17,730 nt of DNA from JAWXBT01 sp964523015 (GTDB lineage: Bacteria; Bdellovibrionota_C; UBA2361; J135): contig CAZFXN010000055.1 of assembly GCA_964523015.1 (NCBI GenBank), positions 1-17,730 of the forward strand, written 5' to 3'. The translations under genes and the position numbers were made by a program. The stretch's first letter is position 1. Every line of letters starts with the position of its first letter. Under the pieces are notes generated by a model. It was not told where the DNA came from. It ran no database searches and worked only from the letters and a program-made list of their open reading frames with translations. Below are positions 7,077-13,952 of the stretch, one piece after another.

Positions 7077-7263
7077 TCCGCTATTTGTTTTAGTATAACC
7101 GGCTATAAAGAATTTACCTGCCATGAGAAATCAGTACTCGTATTCTATGCCCGGTGTCCTATAAAATGATTCTTGCCTGTGAAGGATCAATGAATTGATA
7201 ACTAAGGAACCAGAGGCGTTAGGAGAAACTGCCCCCTCGTATCCAGAGAAAGGTAATATCCCA

Positions 7264-7668
7264 TTACTGCTCTATCCGATCAAAAACGTCGCCAATGATC
7301 TCGATGCTTTGATTATCCATGCCAGTAATAGTGACTCCGCACGAAAAAGATCGTTCAACTTCAAATACTCGAGCGGTACCCGGGGTTCTAGGTGACATCA
7401 TGAATGTGCAGCGGCATGACTGGCCGGAACATTGGGTTGCGGAGGATCCTTCGCATCCGTTTTGACCGGCATTAGCACCCAAATCCCATGCATCGTGGTG
7501 GGGATATCCTTCAAGAATTGTAATATGCGCTTCAGAAATATCTCTACATGGGCATCCACATCCCAATCCACCGATCGCTATCGCATGTACATTTTGAATC
7601 TGAAAAGTAAATCCGACTGCAAATGACAATGACGAAGCTAACAAAAACTTTTTTGTACACTTAAACAT
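7264..7668 (-). CDS. Small cysteine-rich exported protein (134 aa)
   Basis: Not a family I recognise. The product starts MFKCTKKFLLASSLSFAVGF and has a clear signal peptide with a likely cut after QNVHA near residue 30. The mature part of about 105 residues has eight cysteines (a CGCPC cluster, then single Cys and a SCRC pair), an even number that suggests disulfides and periplasmic or extracellular location. The ATG has a ribosome site AAGGG five bases upstream, which supports this start. It is convergent with the propeller-like gene. Small secreted Cys-rich proteins can be toxins, inhibitors or surface proteins; nothing here chooses between these. Confidence 0.65.
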   Translation of the reverse strand: MFKCTKKFLLASSLSFAVGFTFQIQNVHAIAIGGLGCGCPCRDISEAHITILEGYPHHDAWDLGANAGQNGCEGSSATQCSGQSCRCTFMMSPRTPGTARVFEVERSFSCGVTITGMDNQSIEIIGDVFDRIEQ

Positions 7669-8049
7669 ATATCCCTTCGCTAACTGTTGCTTATAATTTT
7701 CGCCGGAATCAGGACAAAATTAGAAACTAACTGTGCCGACTAATTTACCCCGGTATGTTAGAAGTTATGAAGGGAGTTGGGCGAAGCGCATCCTATGCTC
7801 AGGGATCAACTTAAAGTAAGCGGCGAAAACTGGTTTTAAATGGGTGAGGGTGAGTTTCTACTGTGCTGAGCCAGGGATTAGCTGATTGCGCGGCGTGTCA
7901 GGGGGCTTTTGAAAGTCTGGGATATTGCGCGAGCGCATGATTTTACCGATTTCAGATGAGTTAGTAACGAAAGTGAAAATTCTCAATTGCACATAATTGA
8001 TTCTGACTTAAAAACAGTTTTACTTATTTAAATAAGTGCTTCAACCTTT
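7669..8049. other. Gene-free gap of unlike composition
   Basis: About 380 bases with no supportable gene. The middle (roughly 7740-7960) is visibly richer in G and C than the A/T-rich gene at 8050-8745 beside it and has short frames only. The part near 8000 is A/T-rich. It may be decayed foreign or mobile DNA, but I found no terminal repeats or recognisable transposase remnant. Confidence 0.3.
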
Positions 8050-8745
8050 TCAGTGGAAATTATTATTATAATGAAAACAACTCTCGGGTGAGCCGCCACA
8101 AGATATAATTACTTCATTAAAAGTATCAATATCCTTGTAATCCTCAACAGCATCTAACTCAATCTCGTAGATTTTAAGTTCATAACTTTCAATCTTACTT
8201 TCTGCTTTTTGAATCGCTTTTTGAGTCCACCAGTATGTCTTAAATTCATAGCTAGCTAATTTTTGTTGACACTTGGCAGTTGTACTCTCTAATTTTACGT
8301 AAAGGCTGAAAAGTTTATTTGACTGATTATACCAATTACCAGAGTAATATCCCCAGTTGTTGTTATTTGAACAAAAATTAGAATAACCAAAGTTACAATT
8401 ATTTGAATAATAACTATTAAATCCGCTTAGTTTTGATTCTAGGAAAAATATCTTCTGAAGCAATTTGAGTTTTTTATTATTACAAGAATTATCTAGCTTG
8501 AAAAAATTTAAATCCAGTTTCTGATTATTCTTATTGAGTGCATTTTGAAGTTTGTATTCTTCCTTACTGATCTTATCTTCATATTCCTGGATCTTCACTA
8601 ATTTTTCACTTAGGTTCTCACAGCTGTCATAAAAATGATTAGTAGCTAAATAGATAACATTGCCACAATCTGCATTAGATATTGGAACAAAAGTAAGAAC
8701 GGACAAAATGCTTACTACCAATACATGAGACATGAGATATTTCAT
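8050..8745 (-). CDS. Exported Asn/Tyr-rich coiled-coil protein (231 aa)
   Basis: Unrecognised. It has an N-terminal signal peptide (MKYLMSHVLVVSILSVLTF, likely cut after SNA before DCGN). The mature protein has a charged helical stretch at about 43-70, a central Asn/Tyr/Ser/Gly-rich segment with several aromatic residues at about 108-145, then a Lys/Glu-rich helical region at about 148-205 that looks like a coiled coil. About ten cysteines are scattered through it. The ATG has AAGGG upstream. Codon use is more A/T-rich than in neighbours such as cysS. The low-complexity middle and helical flanks suggest a surface or matrix structural protein, but this is inference. Confidence 0.68.
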   Translation of the reverse strand: MKYLMSHVLVVSILSVLTFVPISNADCGNVIYLATNHFYDSCENLSEKLVKIQEYEDKISKEEYKLQNALNKNNQKLDLNFFKLDNSCNNKKLKLLQKIFFLESKLSGFNSYYSNNCNFGYSNFCSNNNNWGYYSGNWYNQSNKLFSLYVKLESTTAKCQQKLASYEFKTYWWTQKAIQKAESKIESYELKIYEIELDAVEDYKDIDTFNEVIISCGGSPESCFHYNNNFH

Positions 8746-8974
8746 AAGTCGTTACCCTTAATTTGTTTTGCTTGTATCAGAATAGATATCTTATAGGATA
8801 TGAGCTTGATCATGCCTCGACCTAGTACGCCAGCCATTCCTGCAAGTCATTTACGAATGTATTTTGGGGAAAGTAGCGGGGTCTACTTTGGTGGCGAGTA
8901 TACTTCCTAAACGTTTCCTTTCTCGAGGTCTCTGAGAATTCTTGATATTGATTGATTTTCTTATGCGTAATCTG

Positions 8975-9565
8975 TTAGCTCATCTTACAACTGCCATTAA
9001 AGATCGCATCAGTAATTATTAATTTTTTAGTGTTAATATCTGCAGAGACCTTACCGCCAGGAAGTATCTCAATTGACTCCTTAGCGTTGACCTGTCCTTC
9101 AACTTCACCCAAGACAATTAGGGTTTCAACATTTACTACTGCATTGATTTTTCCCGTTTTGCCAACAACTAATGCTTTCGTAGAGAAGACCTCTCCTGAG
9201 AGCTTGCCATCAATCTTCACTGGAGTATCAAAAGTAAGCTTACCATTAATTACAGTACCCTCACTAAGAACAGACCTAATGTTTCCACCAAGCTTCCTTG
9301 TCGCTTGCTCCTCTGTAAGACCAAGATTACTAGAGATGCTTGCTGGGGTTGTTATCGGAGATCTAAAATCAATAGTTGAAGCACTTGTATTAGGAACCTT
9401 TAATACCTGAGGTGGTTCATCTGGCACGGGACTACTTACGACAGCACTGCCTACTACACCACCGACCACACTACCTACCGAAGAGAGATCCTTAGATTCA
9501 AGATGTGAGCTATCAACCTTCCTAGATTCCTTTTCCTTTTCCTTTTCCTTTTTTGTCCAAATCAC
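8975..9565 (-). CDS. Bactofilin family cytoskeletal protein
   Basis: Bactofilins polymerise without nucleotides into membrane-associated filaments that scaffold cell-wall enzymes and polarity factors. Residues about 80-196 form the right-handed beta-helix domain with its six-residue periodicity: GTVINGKLTFDTPVKIDGKLSGEVFST, then LVVGKTGKINAVVNVETLIVLGEVEGQVNAKESIEILPGGKVSADI. The N-terminal 80 residues are disordered, with a Lys-Glu repeat (TKKEKEKEKES) encoded by four CCTTTT hexamers at 9529-9552, and a Val/Ser/Gly-rich stretch. The start is GTG at 9565, chosen because GGGAG lies eight bases upstream. It is divergent from the nucleotidyltransferase gene. The family's wall-related role suits the mre genes in the same window. 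Confidence 0.92.
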   Translation of the reverse strand: MIWTKKEKEKEKESRKVDSSHLESKDLSSVGSVVGGVVGSAVVSSPVPDEPPQVLKVPNTSASTIDFRSPITTPASISSNLGLTEEQATRKLGGNIRSVLSEGTVINGKLTFDTPVKIDGKLSGEVFSTKALVVGKTGKINAVVNVETLIVLGEVEGQVNAKESIEILPGGKVSADINTKKLIITDAIFNGSCKMS

Positions 9566-9642
9566 TTAGTAAACTCCCAGATGGTATTATTAATGAACGG
9601 AAACGATAAAACTTTGTAGGGAATAAATCCATACTATTCTCT

Positions 9643-9759
9643 ATAGTGTTTTTCAAAAATAATTGCCGAATTATAAGATCTACAATGCATACTAAGCTAA
9701 ATCTTGTTTCTTGATAACCCTTCGGGTTAACTATAATTTTTGAAAACGAAAAACACTAT
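9643..9759. mobile_element. Small inverted-repeat (MITE-like) element
   Basis: ATAGTGTTTTTC at 9643-9654 is perfectly inverted at 9748-9759. A second inner pairing follows (TTTTTCAAAAAT against ATTTTTGAAAA), with a six-base insertion on the right arm. The left end reads TATAG and the right end CTATT, so a TA-type target is possible but imperfect. A hairpin AACCC-TTC-GGGTT (9717-9729; GAA loop on the other strand) lies inside. No coding potential is seen. It resembles the 276-bp element in termini only and has no second copy in this window. Confidence 0.5.
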
Positions 9760-9796
9760 TTGTTGTCCCTCCGGGGGATGGTAACCTTTTCTTGAC

Positions 9797-9802
9797 TATA
9801 AT
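9797..9802 (+). promoter_or_regulatory. Possible -10 box for the nucleotidyltransferase gene
   Basis: A perfect TATAAT lies 27 bases before the ATG at 9830, in the sequence CTTGACTATAATAC. No good -35 box is found at the normal spacing; the nearest upstream bases are the GC-rich stretch after the small inverted-repeat element. Confidence 0.35.
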
Positions 9803-9829
9803 ACATTCAGATTCATTGGGGAAATTTCC

Positions 9830-10594
9830 ATGCAAAATGTAACTGCTCTTCTCTTAGCTGCAGGGTTCGGAACCAGATTAGGAGAATTAACAAAAAAAAC
9901 TCCTAAGCCACTAGTAGCTGTAGGCTCACACAAGCTTATTGATTTCTCACTCTGGCAGATACAGAAAGCTGGATTCTCTGAAGTTGTAATAAACCTCCAT
10001 CATCTTAGTGATCAAATCGTTGATTATCTTGGCTCAGGAGATCGCTTTGGAATAAAGATTAAATACTCCAAAGAGGAATCAATCTTAGATACAGGTGGCG
10101 CAATCAAAAAAGTAATGGTTGATAATCCAAGGACTGATATTTTAGTTTACAATACCGATGCTGTCTTTGGTGTAGATCTAGATTTAGCAGGATTTATCAA
10201 AAGATCTCTCGACCATGAATCTAAACCGATTGCTAGCATGATGCTATATCCTCCACCAACTCCAAATCCATTTGGTGTAATACAAGCTATTTCAGAGAAA
10301 CAAGGTTATCGAGTAGTGAAAATTTTGGATTCTCCATTAAAAGATTATAAAGCCACCTCTGTTGAAAATTTGATCTTTCCGGGCATTCATCTACTTAATG
10401 AGAGATCTCTAAACTACATGCAATCGCTAGGTGAGATTTTTTGCTCTATAAAATCTCTGTATCCTCTTTTCTTAGAGAATAAGGAATTTATCTCTGCTGA
10501 AATATATTCTGGATACTGGAATGATACAGGCACACCTGAGAGACTAAGTGAGGTGAATAAGGCCTGTGCGAAAGGAAAGATTAAAGCGAAATAG
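9830..10594 (+). CDS. Sugar-phosphate nucleotidyltransferase (MurU / mannose-1-phosphate guanylyltransferase-like)
   Basis: Transfers a nucleotide to a sugar 1-phosphate, making an activated sugar for envelope glycans. The 254-residue product has the pyrophosphorylase signature LAAGFGTRL at 9-17 with the PKPL loop at 25-28, HHLSDQIVDYLGSGDRFGIKIKYSKE, the DTGGAIKK substrate loop, a metal-binding Asp in VYNTDAVFG, and the C-terminal WNDTGTPERL with the second metal Asp. Length and motifs match the MurU (N-acetylmuramate 1-phosphate uridylyltransferase) and short guanylyltransferase groups; sugar and nucleotide cannot be fixed from sequence alone. Heptose 1-phosphate guanylyltransferase is another option. 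No partner kinase such as AmgK lies in the window. The gene is monocistronic here. Confidence 0.85.
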   Translation: MQNVTALLLAAGFGTRLGELTKKTPKPLVAVGSHKLIDFSLWQIQKAGFSEVVINLHHLSDQIVDYLGSGDRFGIKIKYSKEESILDTGGAIKKVMVDNPRTDILVYNTDAVFGVDLDLAGFIKRSLDHESKPIASMMLYPPPTPNPFGVIQAISEKQGYRVVKILDSPLKDYKATSVENLIFPGIHLLNERSLNYMQSLGEIFCSIKSLYPLFLENKEFISAEIYSGYWNDTGTPERLSEVNKACAKGKIKAK

Positions 10595-10630
10595 AATTAA
10601 ACAATGTAGAAGTGAGCAATGTCTCTCAGG

Positions 10631-10685
10631 TAAAAAAACATGCCGCTTAATTTGCTTATGCCTAGGGACAAAAAAAGCGGCATGT
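10631..10685 (-). terminator. Intrinsic terminator of the two-gene unit
   Basis: ACATGCCGCTT (10638-10648) pairs perfectly with AAGCGGCATGT (10675-10685). On the minus strand the stem is followed by seven T, and it begins 19 bases after the stop of the 341-residue gene. There is no T run in the plus direction, so it serves the minus-strand unit chiefly. The loop of 26 bases is longer than usual. Confidence 0.7.
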
Positions 10686-10703
10686 AAGGAGAAATAATTT
10701 CTA

Positions 10704-11729
10704 TTAAAGCTTTCGAGCATAGATACTATCAGCTTTATCTATTTTTTCTTTATGCTCAAACCCATCTATAAACGTCAACTTAACTACAAACATATCTCCA
10801 AAAGTGCTTCCAGGTTTATCGAACCGAGCGTACCTGCGGCCATCCTGCTCAACATAGACTGGCTCAACTTTGGCAATTTCATTACCCTCTGCATCATAAA
10901 TTGATACAAATTTCACTTTTCTTGCGATATCGATTGGCAGCTGAATAAGAGCATTGCCGTCTTTTTCTGAGATAGGCTTATATCCCAATTCATCGGATTC
11001 AAACCTGTGCTTTGATCCATCATTTTTTTCAGTCGTAATCACATCCTGTTCAGTTGGTACCTCTTTTTTGTCATTCTTAGGGGCAGTCACTGAGGTCTCT
11101 TCTGTGATTTTTCCCTCGTACTTAACGATCCTTGGCTTATTTTTTTCAGGTGCATAAACCTTACCACGCTCCTTTGCTATCTCGAATCCTTCCTTGATCG
11201 ATTCAACTTCTTTTTTCGTTGCACCTTTATTATCTTCAAGTTTACTGACCAGCTTATCCATATAGGTTGTTTTTGGATCAACAGTACCTACATCTTTAAA
11301 CTGAAGTTTCCTTGAGCCAATTCGATCTTGGCGATGATCTACTTGAGCCATACCTAGACTCTGTTCCCGAATATTTTTTATCTGAGAGCCCTTTAGCTTG
11401 TCAGATTTTTTTATCTGCTCAAAAAACTTCTCTATCGCTCCGTAGATTGGCTTAGGTTCTTTATTCTCCTTAAGCATCTTAAAGTTACTAGGTAAGTCTT
11501 TTAGCATCTTATCTGCCAATGCAGGATTTGTCTTTTTAAGCTCACTATAAACAAAGGCAGCATAAAGTTGCTCTTCATTTACATTTCCCTTTTCTAGCGC
11601 TTTTGCTCCGGTACCACCTTTTAATGCTCCGATTACAGTTGCTAGTGATGACTCTAAATCTGCGCGATCAAATGCTGCGGCCGAGGTCACAGATGTTGTC
11701 GCTCCTTGAGCTGATTGAACATTTGACAT
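10704..11729 (-). CDS. Hypothetical charged protein (341 aa)
   Basis: No recognised family. The N-terminus (MSNVQSAQGATTSVTSAAAF) is Ser/Thr/Ala-rich and amphipathic with no classical signal peptide, as seen in type III-type secretion substrates, although that is only suggestive. Residues about 22-125 are helical and lysine-rich, 150-250 are a charged and probably disordered linker rich in Lys/Glu/Thr, and 255-341 look beta-rich (IQLPIDIARKVKFVSIYDAEG, then FGDMFVVKLTFIDGF), possibly an Ig- or FlgD-like fold. The ATG has a strong ribosome site, AGGAG seven bases upstream (11737-11741). It lies 40 bases after the small helical gene and is followed by an intrinsic terminator, so the two form an operon. 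Confidence 0.72.
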   Translation of the reverse strand: MSNVQSAQGATTSVTSAAAFDRADLESSLATVIGALKGGTGAKALEKGNVNEEQLYAAFVYSELKKTNPALADKMLKDLPSNFKMLKENKEPKPIYGAIEKFFEQIKKSDKLKGSQIKNIREQSLGMAQVDHRQDRIGSRKLQFKDVGTVDPKTTYMDKLVSKLEDNKGATKKEVESIKEGFEIAKERGKVYAPEKNKPRIVKYEGKITEETSVTAPKNDKKEVPTEQDVITTEKNDGSKHRFESDELGYKPISEKDGNALIQLPIDIARKVKFVSIYDAEGNEIAKVEPVYVEQDGRRYARFDKPGSTFGDMFVVKLTFIDGFEHKEKIDKADSIYARKL

Positions 11730-11769
11730 GATGAAACTCCTATAAAAATGAACTAGCGATTAACAACTA

Positions 11770-12084
11770 TTAATTTGCCAGCTTTCTTATTCCACTCATG
11801 ATCTGCTCATGAATATTTTTTAGCATGGTAGTGAACATCTCAAGGATACCCTGTGCTTTCTGATATTTCATTGTTGCGACTTGAATGTCTTCCTCACTTA
11901 CCTTCTTTGTTTTTCCATCAACTTCAATCTCCGTGCCATTATTATAAGCAGCATAAAGATTTAATAGGTGCGCTTCTGCATTTTGTAGATTCTTACCTAC
12001 ATTCTTAGCTGCAGTTTGAAGCTGTCCTATCTTACTATCTTGATTGGGAATTGGTGGGATTGTAAATGAACTAATGCTTTCCAT
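11770..12084 (-). CDS. Small helical protein, needle/rod-like (104 aa)
   Basis: Unrecognised by sequence. The architecture is a disordered Pro-containing start (SFTIPPIPNQ), helix 1 at about 18-48, a short turn with GTEIEVDGKTKK, and helix 2 at about 63-103 ending MSGIRKLAN. There are no cysteines, signal peptide or membrane segment. A helical hairpin of about 100 residues with a C-terminal amphipathic helix resembles type III secretion needle or inner-rod subunits, and also WXG100-like proteins (no WxG motif is present). AGGA lies seven bases before the ATG. It is the first gene of an operon with the 341-residue gene. No secretion apparatus genes are in the window, so the functional suggestion is weak. 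Confidence 0.7.
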   Translation of the reverse strand: MESISSFTIPPIPNQDSKIGQLQTAAKNVGKNLQNAEAHLLNLYAAYNNGTEIEVDGKTKKVSEEDIQVATMKYQKAQGILEMFTTMLKNIHEQIMSGIRKLAN

Positions 12085-12257
12085 ATGCTTTTCCTATCTT
12101 TATAAATTAACTATTAATCTTGACCAATCTCCCTCACTTGGAAGGATTTTGATTCTCTCACTAGTTAATTCTGGGAAATAATTCGATAGTTTCCTGTTTT
12201 TTCGCTTTCCTTATTTCTTCCTTTTATTTTTATTGAGAATGGGGGTATAAGGATGAT

Positions 12258-12533
12258 TATAGTAATTGTCAAAATGTTTGAGACAATTACTATAGTAGCC
12301 CCTTTAAGGGGCCCCCAAGCGAAGCTTGGGTGGGGAGGCTCTTTAGCACGAAGTGCAATAAGAGCCTAACATTGCTGACGCTAGCTAGCGTAGCGTCAGA
12401 TTCAACATTAAGATAAATAGCAGTTGTCATAAGTAAAAATGTAAAGCCGGTAGGCTTTTCAAGAAACTTTTGCAACAAACTGTATTAACTGACCCCTCAC
12501 ATTAGTGTCTCAATCTTTATGACAACTGCTATA
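12258..12533. mobile_element. MITE-like element, copy 2 (276 bp), abutting cysS
   Basis: Identical base for base to 2342-2617 and in the same orientation relative to the window, offset 9916. The flanks differ (GATGAT before, TATGGC after), so the boundaries are clear. The right end is CTATA, and after one more base the cysS ATG begins at 12535. The rest of the gap 12085-12257 holds the A/T-rich leader of the minus-strand two-gene unit. No Shine-Dalgarno occurs in the element's last 20 bases. Confidence 0.85.
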
Positions 12534-12534
12534 T

Positions 12535-13944
12535 ATGGCTCAAACAGTAAAACTATATAATACCCTTACCCGAAAGATTGAGACTCTGACCCCCTTAACC
12601 CCTGACAGGGTCAAGCTCTACTGTTGTGGCCCAACGGTCTATGATTTTCAGCATATTGGGAACATGCGTACCTATATATTTGAAGATCTCTTAGTGCGCG
12701 CCCTTAGGTATGCTGGTTATGAAGTGACTCACGTTATGAATATCACTGATGTTGGTCACCTTGTTTCAGATGCCGATGATGGTGAAGACAAAATGGCGCT
12801 AGCAGCTCGTCGGGAAAAGAAATCATCTCTTGAGATTGCTGCATACTATACAAAGATATTTTTTGAGGATCTTAATAAGTTAAATGTAGTATCACCAAAC
12901 ATCGTCTGCAAAGCTACTGACCATATTCAAGAGATGATAGAGCTAATTAAAAGGCTTGAGGCCAATGGCTTGACTTACACTTCTGGTGGTAACGTTTATT
13001 TTAATGTCAGTAATCTCTCTGATTACGGCAAGCTTGCCCGATTAGATCTAGAGAAGCTAAAAGCCGGTGTCCGAATAGATGTAGATACTAATAAAAAAAA
13101 TCCACTTGATTTCGTCCTGTGGTTTACTAAATCAAAATTTGAGAATCAAGAGCTTCAATGGGATTCCCCATGGGGTCGTGGTTATCCCGGATGGCATATC
13201 GAGTGTAGCGCCATGAGCATGAAATATCTTGGAGACGAATTTGATATTCACTGTGGTGGAATTGATCATATCCCTGTTCACCATACAAATGAAATCGCTC
13301 AATCAGAGGGCGCCACTGGCAAGCCTTGGGTAGCCTTATGGATGCACGGGGAGTTTCTTCTTTTAAATAAAGAGAAGATGTCAAAATCAAAGGGTGGTTT
13401 TATTACTCTACAAACTGTTATCGATCAAGGGATCGATCCTCTGGCCTATCGTCTTATGTGCTTAACTGGTCATTACCGAGGGCAACTCTCCTTTAGCGAT
13501 GAGACTCTGCAAAATGCTGCAAGTACTCTTAAGAAATTAAAGTCGTCTATTATTTCATTAAAAGCTAATGGAACCAATGGAAATAAGGCGACTCTCCCTA
13601 GTAACTCATCTTATCTTTCAGAATTTAATCAAGCCATCTTTGATGATCTAAACGCGCCAAAAGCATTTGCTTCTGTTTGGGCAGCAATCAGCGATACTAA
13701 ATTAAGTAATTCTGAAAAACTTGGTCTTTTATATAAGATGGATGATGTTTTAGGTTTCGGATTTAGTGCCTGGCAAGAGGAGGTAGTTGCCATTTCAAGC
13801 GAGATACAAACTCTTATCGATCAAAGAGACGCTGCTAGACAAAGTAAAAACTGGGCAGAGTCAGATAGATTACGAGATGAGATCCAAAAAAATGGCTTTA
13901 ATGTTTTGGACTCAGCAAGTGGAACTAAGGTGTCTAAGAAATAG
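12535..13944 (+). CDS. cysS: Cysteinyl-tRNA synthetase
   Basis: Charges tRNA-Cys with cysteine in the cytoplasm; essential in nearly all bacteria. The 469-residue product is a normal class I enzyme. It has a HIGN signature at 40-43 (HIGH variant usual for this family), KMSKS at 281-285, and the zinc ligands C31, C224, H249 and E253, aligned by spacing with the E. coli enzyme. The C-terminal helical domain ends with the RDEIQKNGFNVLD motif. The ATG is the only reasonable start: the in-frame codon five triplets upstream is a TGA, and the protein begins like other CysS. Its leader is the end of the mobile element, with no Shine-Dalgarno. The stop is eight bases from the convergent stop of the fusion gene. 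Confidence 0.98.
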   Translation: MAQTVKLYNTLTRKIETLTPLTPDRVKLYCCGPTVYDFQHIGNMRTYIFEDLLVRALRYAGYEVTHVMNITDVGHLVSDADDGEDKMALAARREKKSSLEIAAYYTKIFFEDLNKLNVVSPNIVCKATDHIQEMIELIKRLEANGLTYTSGGNVYFNVSNLSDYGKLARLDLEKLKAGVRIDVDTNKKNPLDFVLWFTKSKFENQELQWDSPWGRGYPGWHIECSAMSMKYLGDEFDIHCGGIDHIPVHHTNEIAQSEGATGKPWVALWMHGEFLLLNKEKMSKSKGGFITLQTVIDQGIDPLAYRLMCLTGHYRGQLSFSDETLQNAASTLKKLKSSIISLKANGTNGNKATLPSNSSYLSEFNQAIFDDLNAPKAFASVWAAISDTKLSNSEKLGLLYKMDDVLGFGFSAWQEEVVAISSEIQTLIDQRDAARQSKNWAESDRLRDEIQKNGFNVLDSASGTKVSKK

Positions 13945-13952
13945 CCTCATCA

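Noticed and set aside
7195..7626. Two plus-strand frames (66 and 64 codons) overlapping the cysteine-rich gene
   Set aside because: They lack ribosome sites. The minus-strand frame has a signal peptide, a good ribosome site and an even cysteine count, so it is preferred.
7740..7970. GC-richer gap considered as a decayed transposase
   Set aside because: Translations in several frames gave no recognisable transposase motif and no terminal repeats were found, so it is listed only as an unexplained gap.
9030..9410. Plus-strand frame of 126 codons opposite the bactofilin gene
   Set aside because: The minus-strand frame has unmistakable bactofilin periodicity; this one is an antisense shadow.
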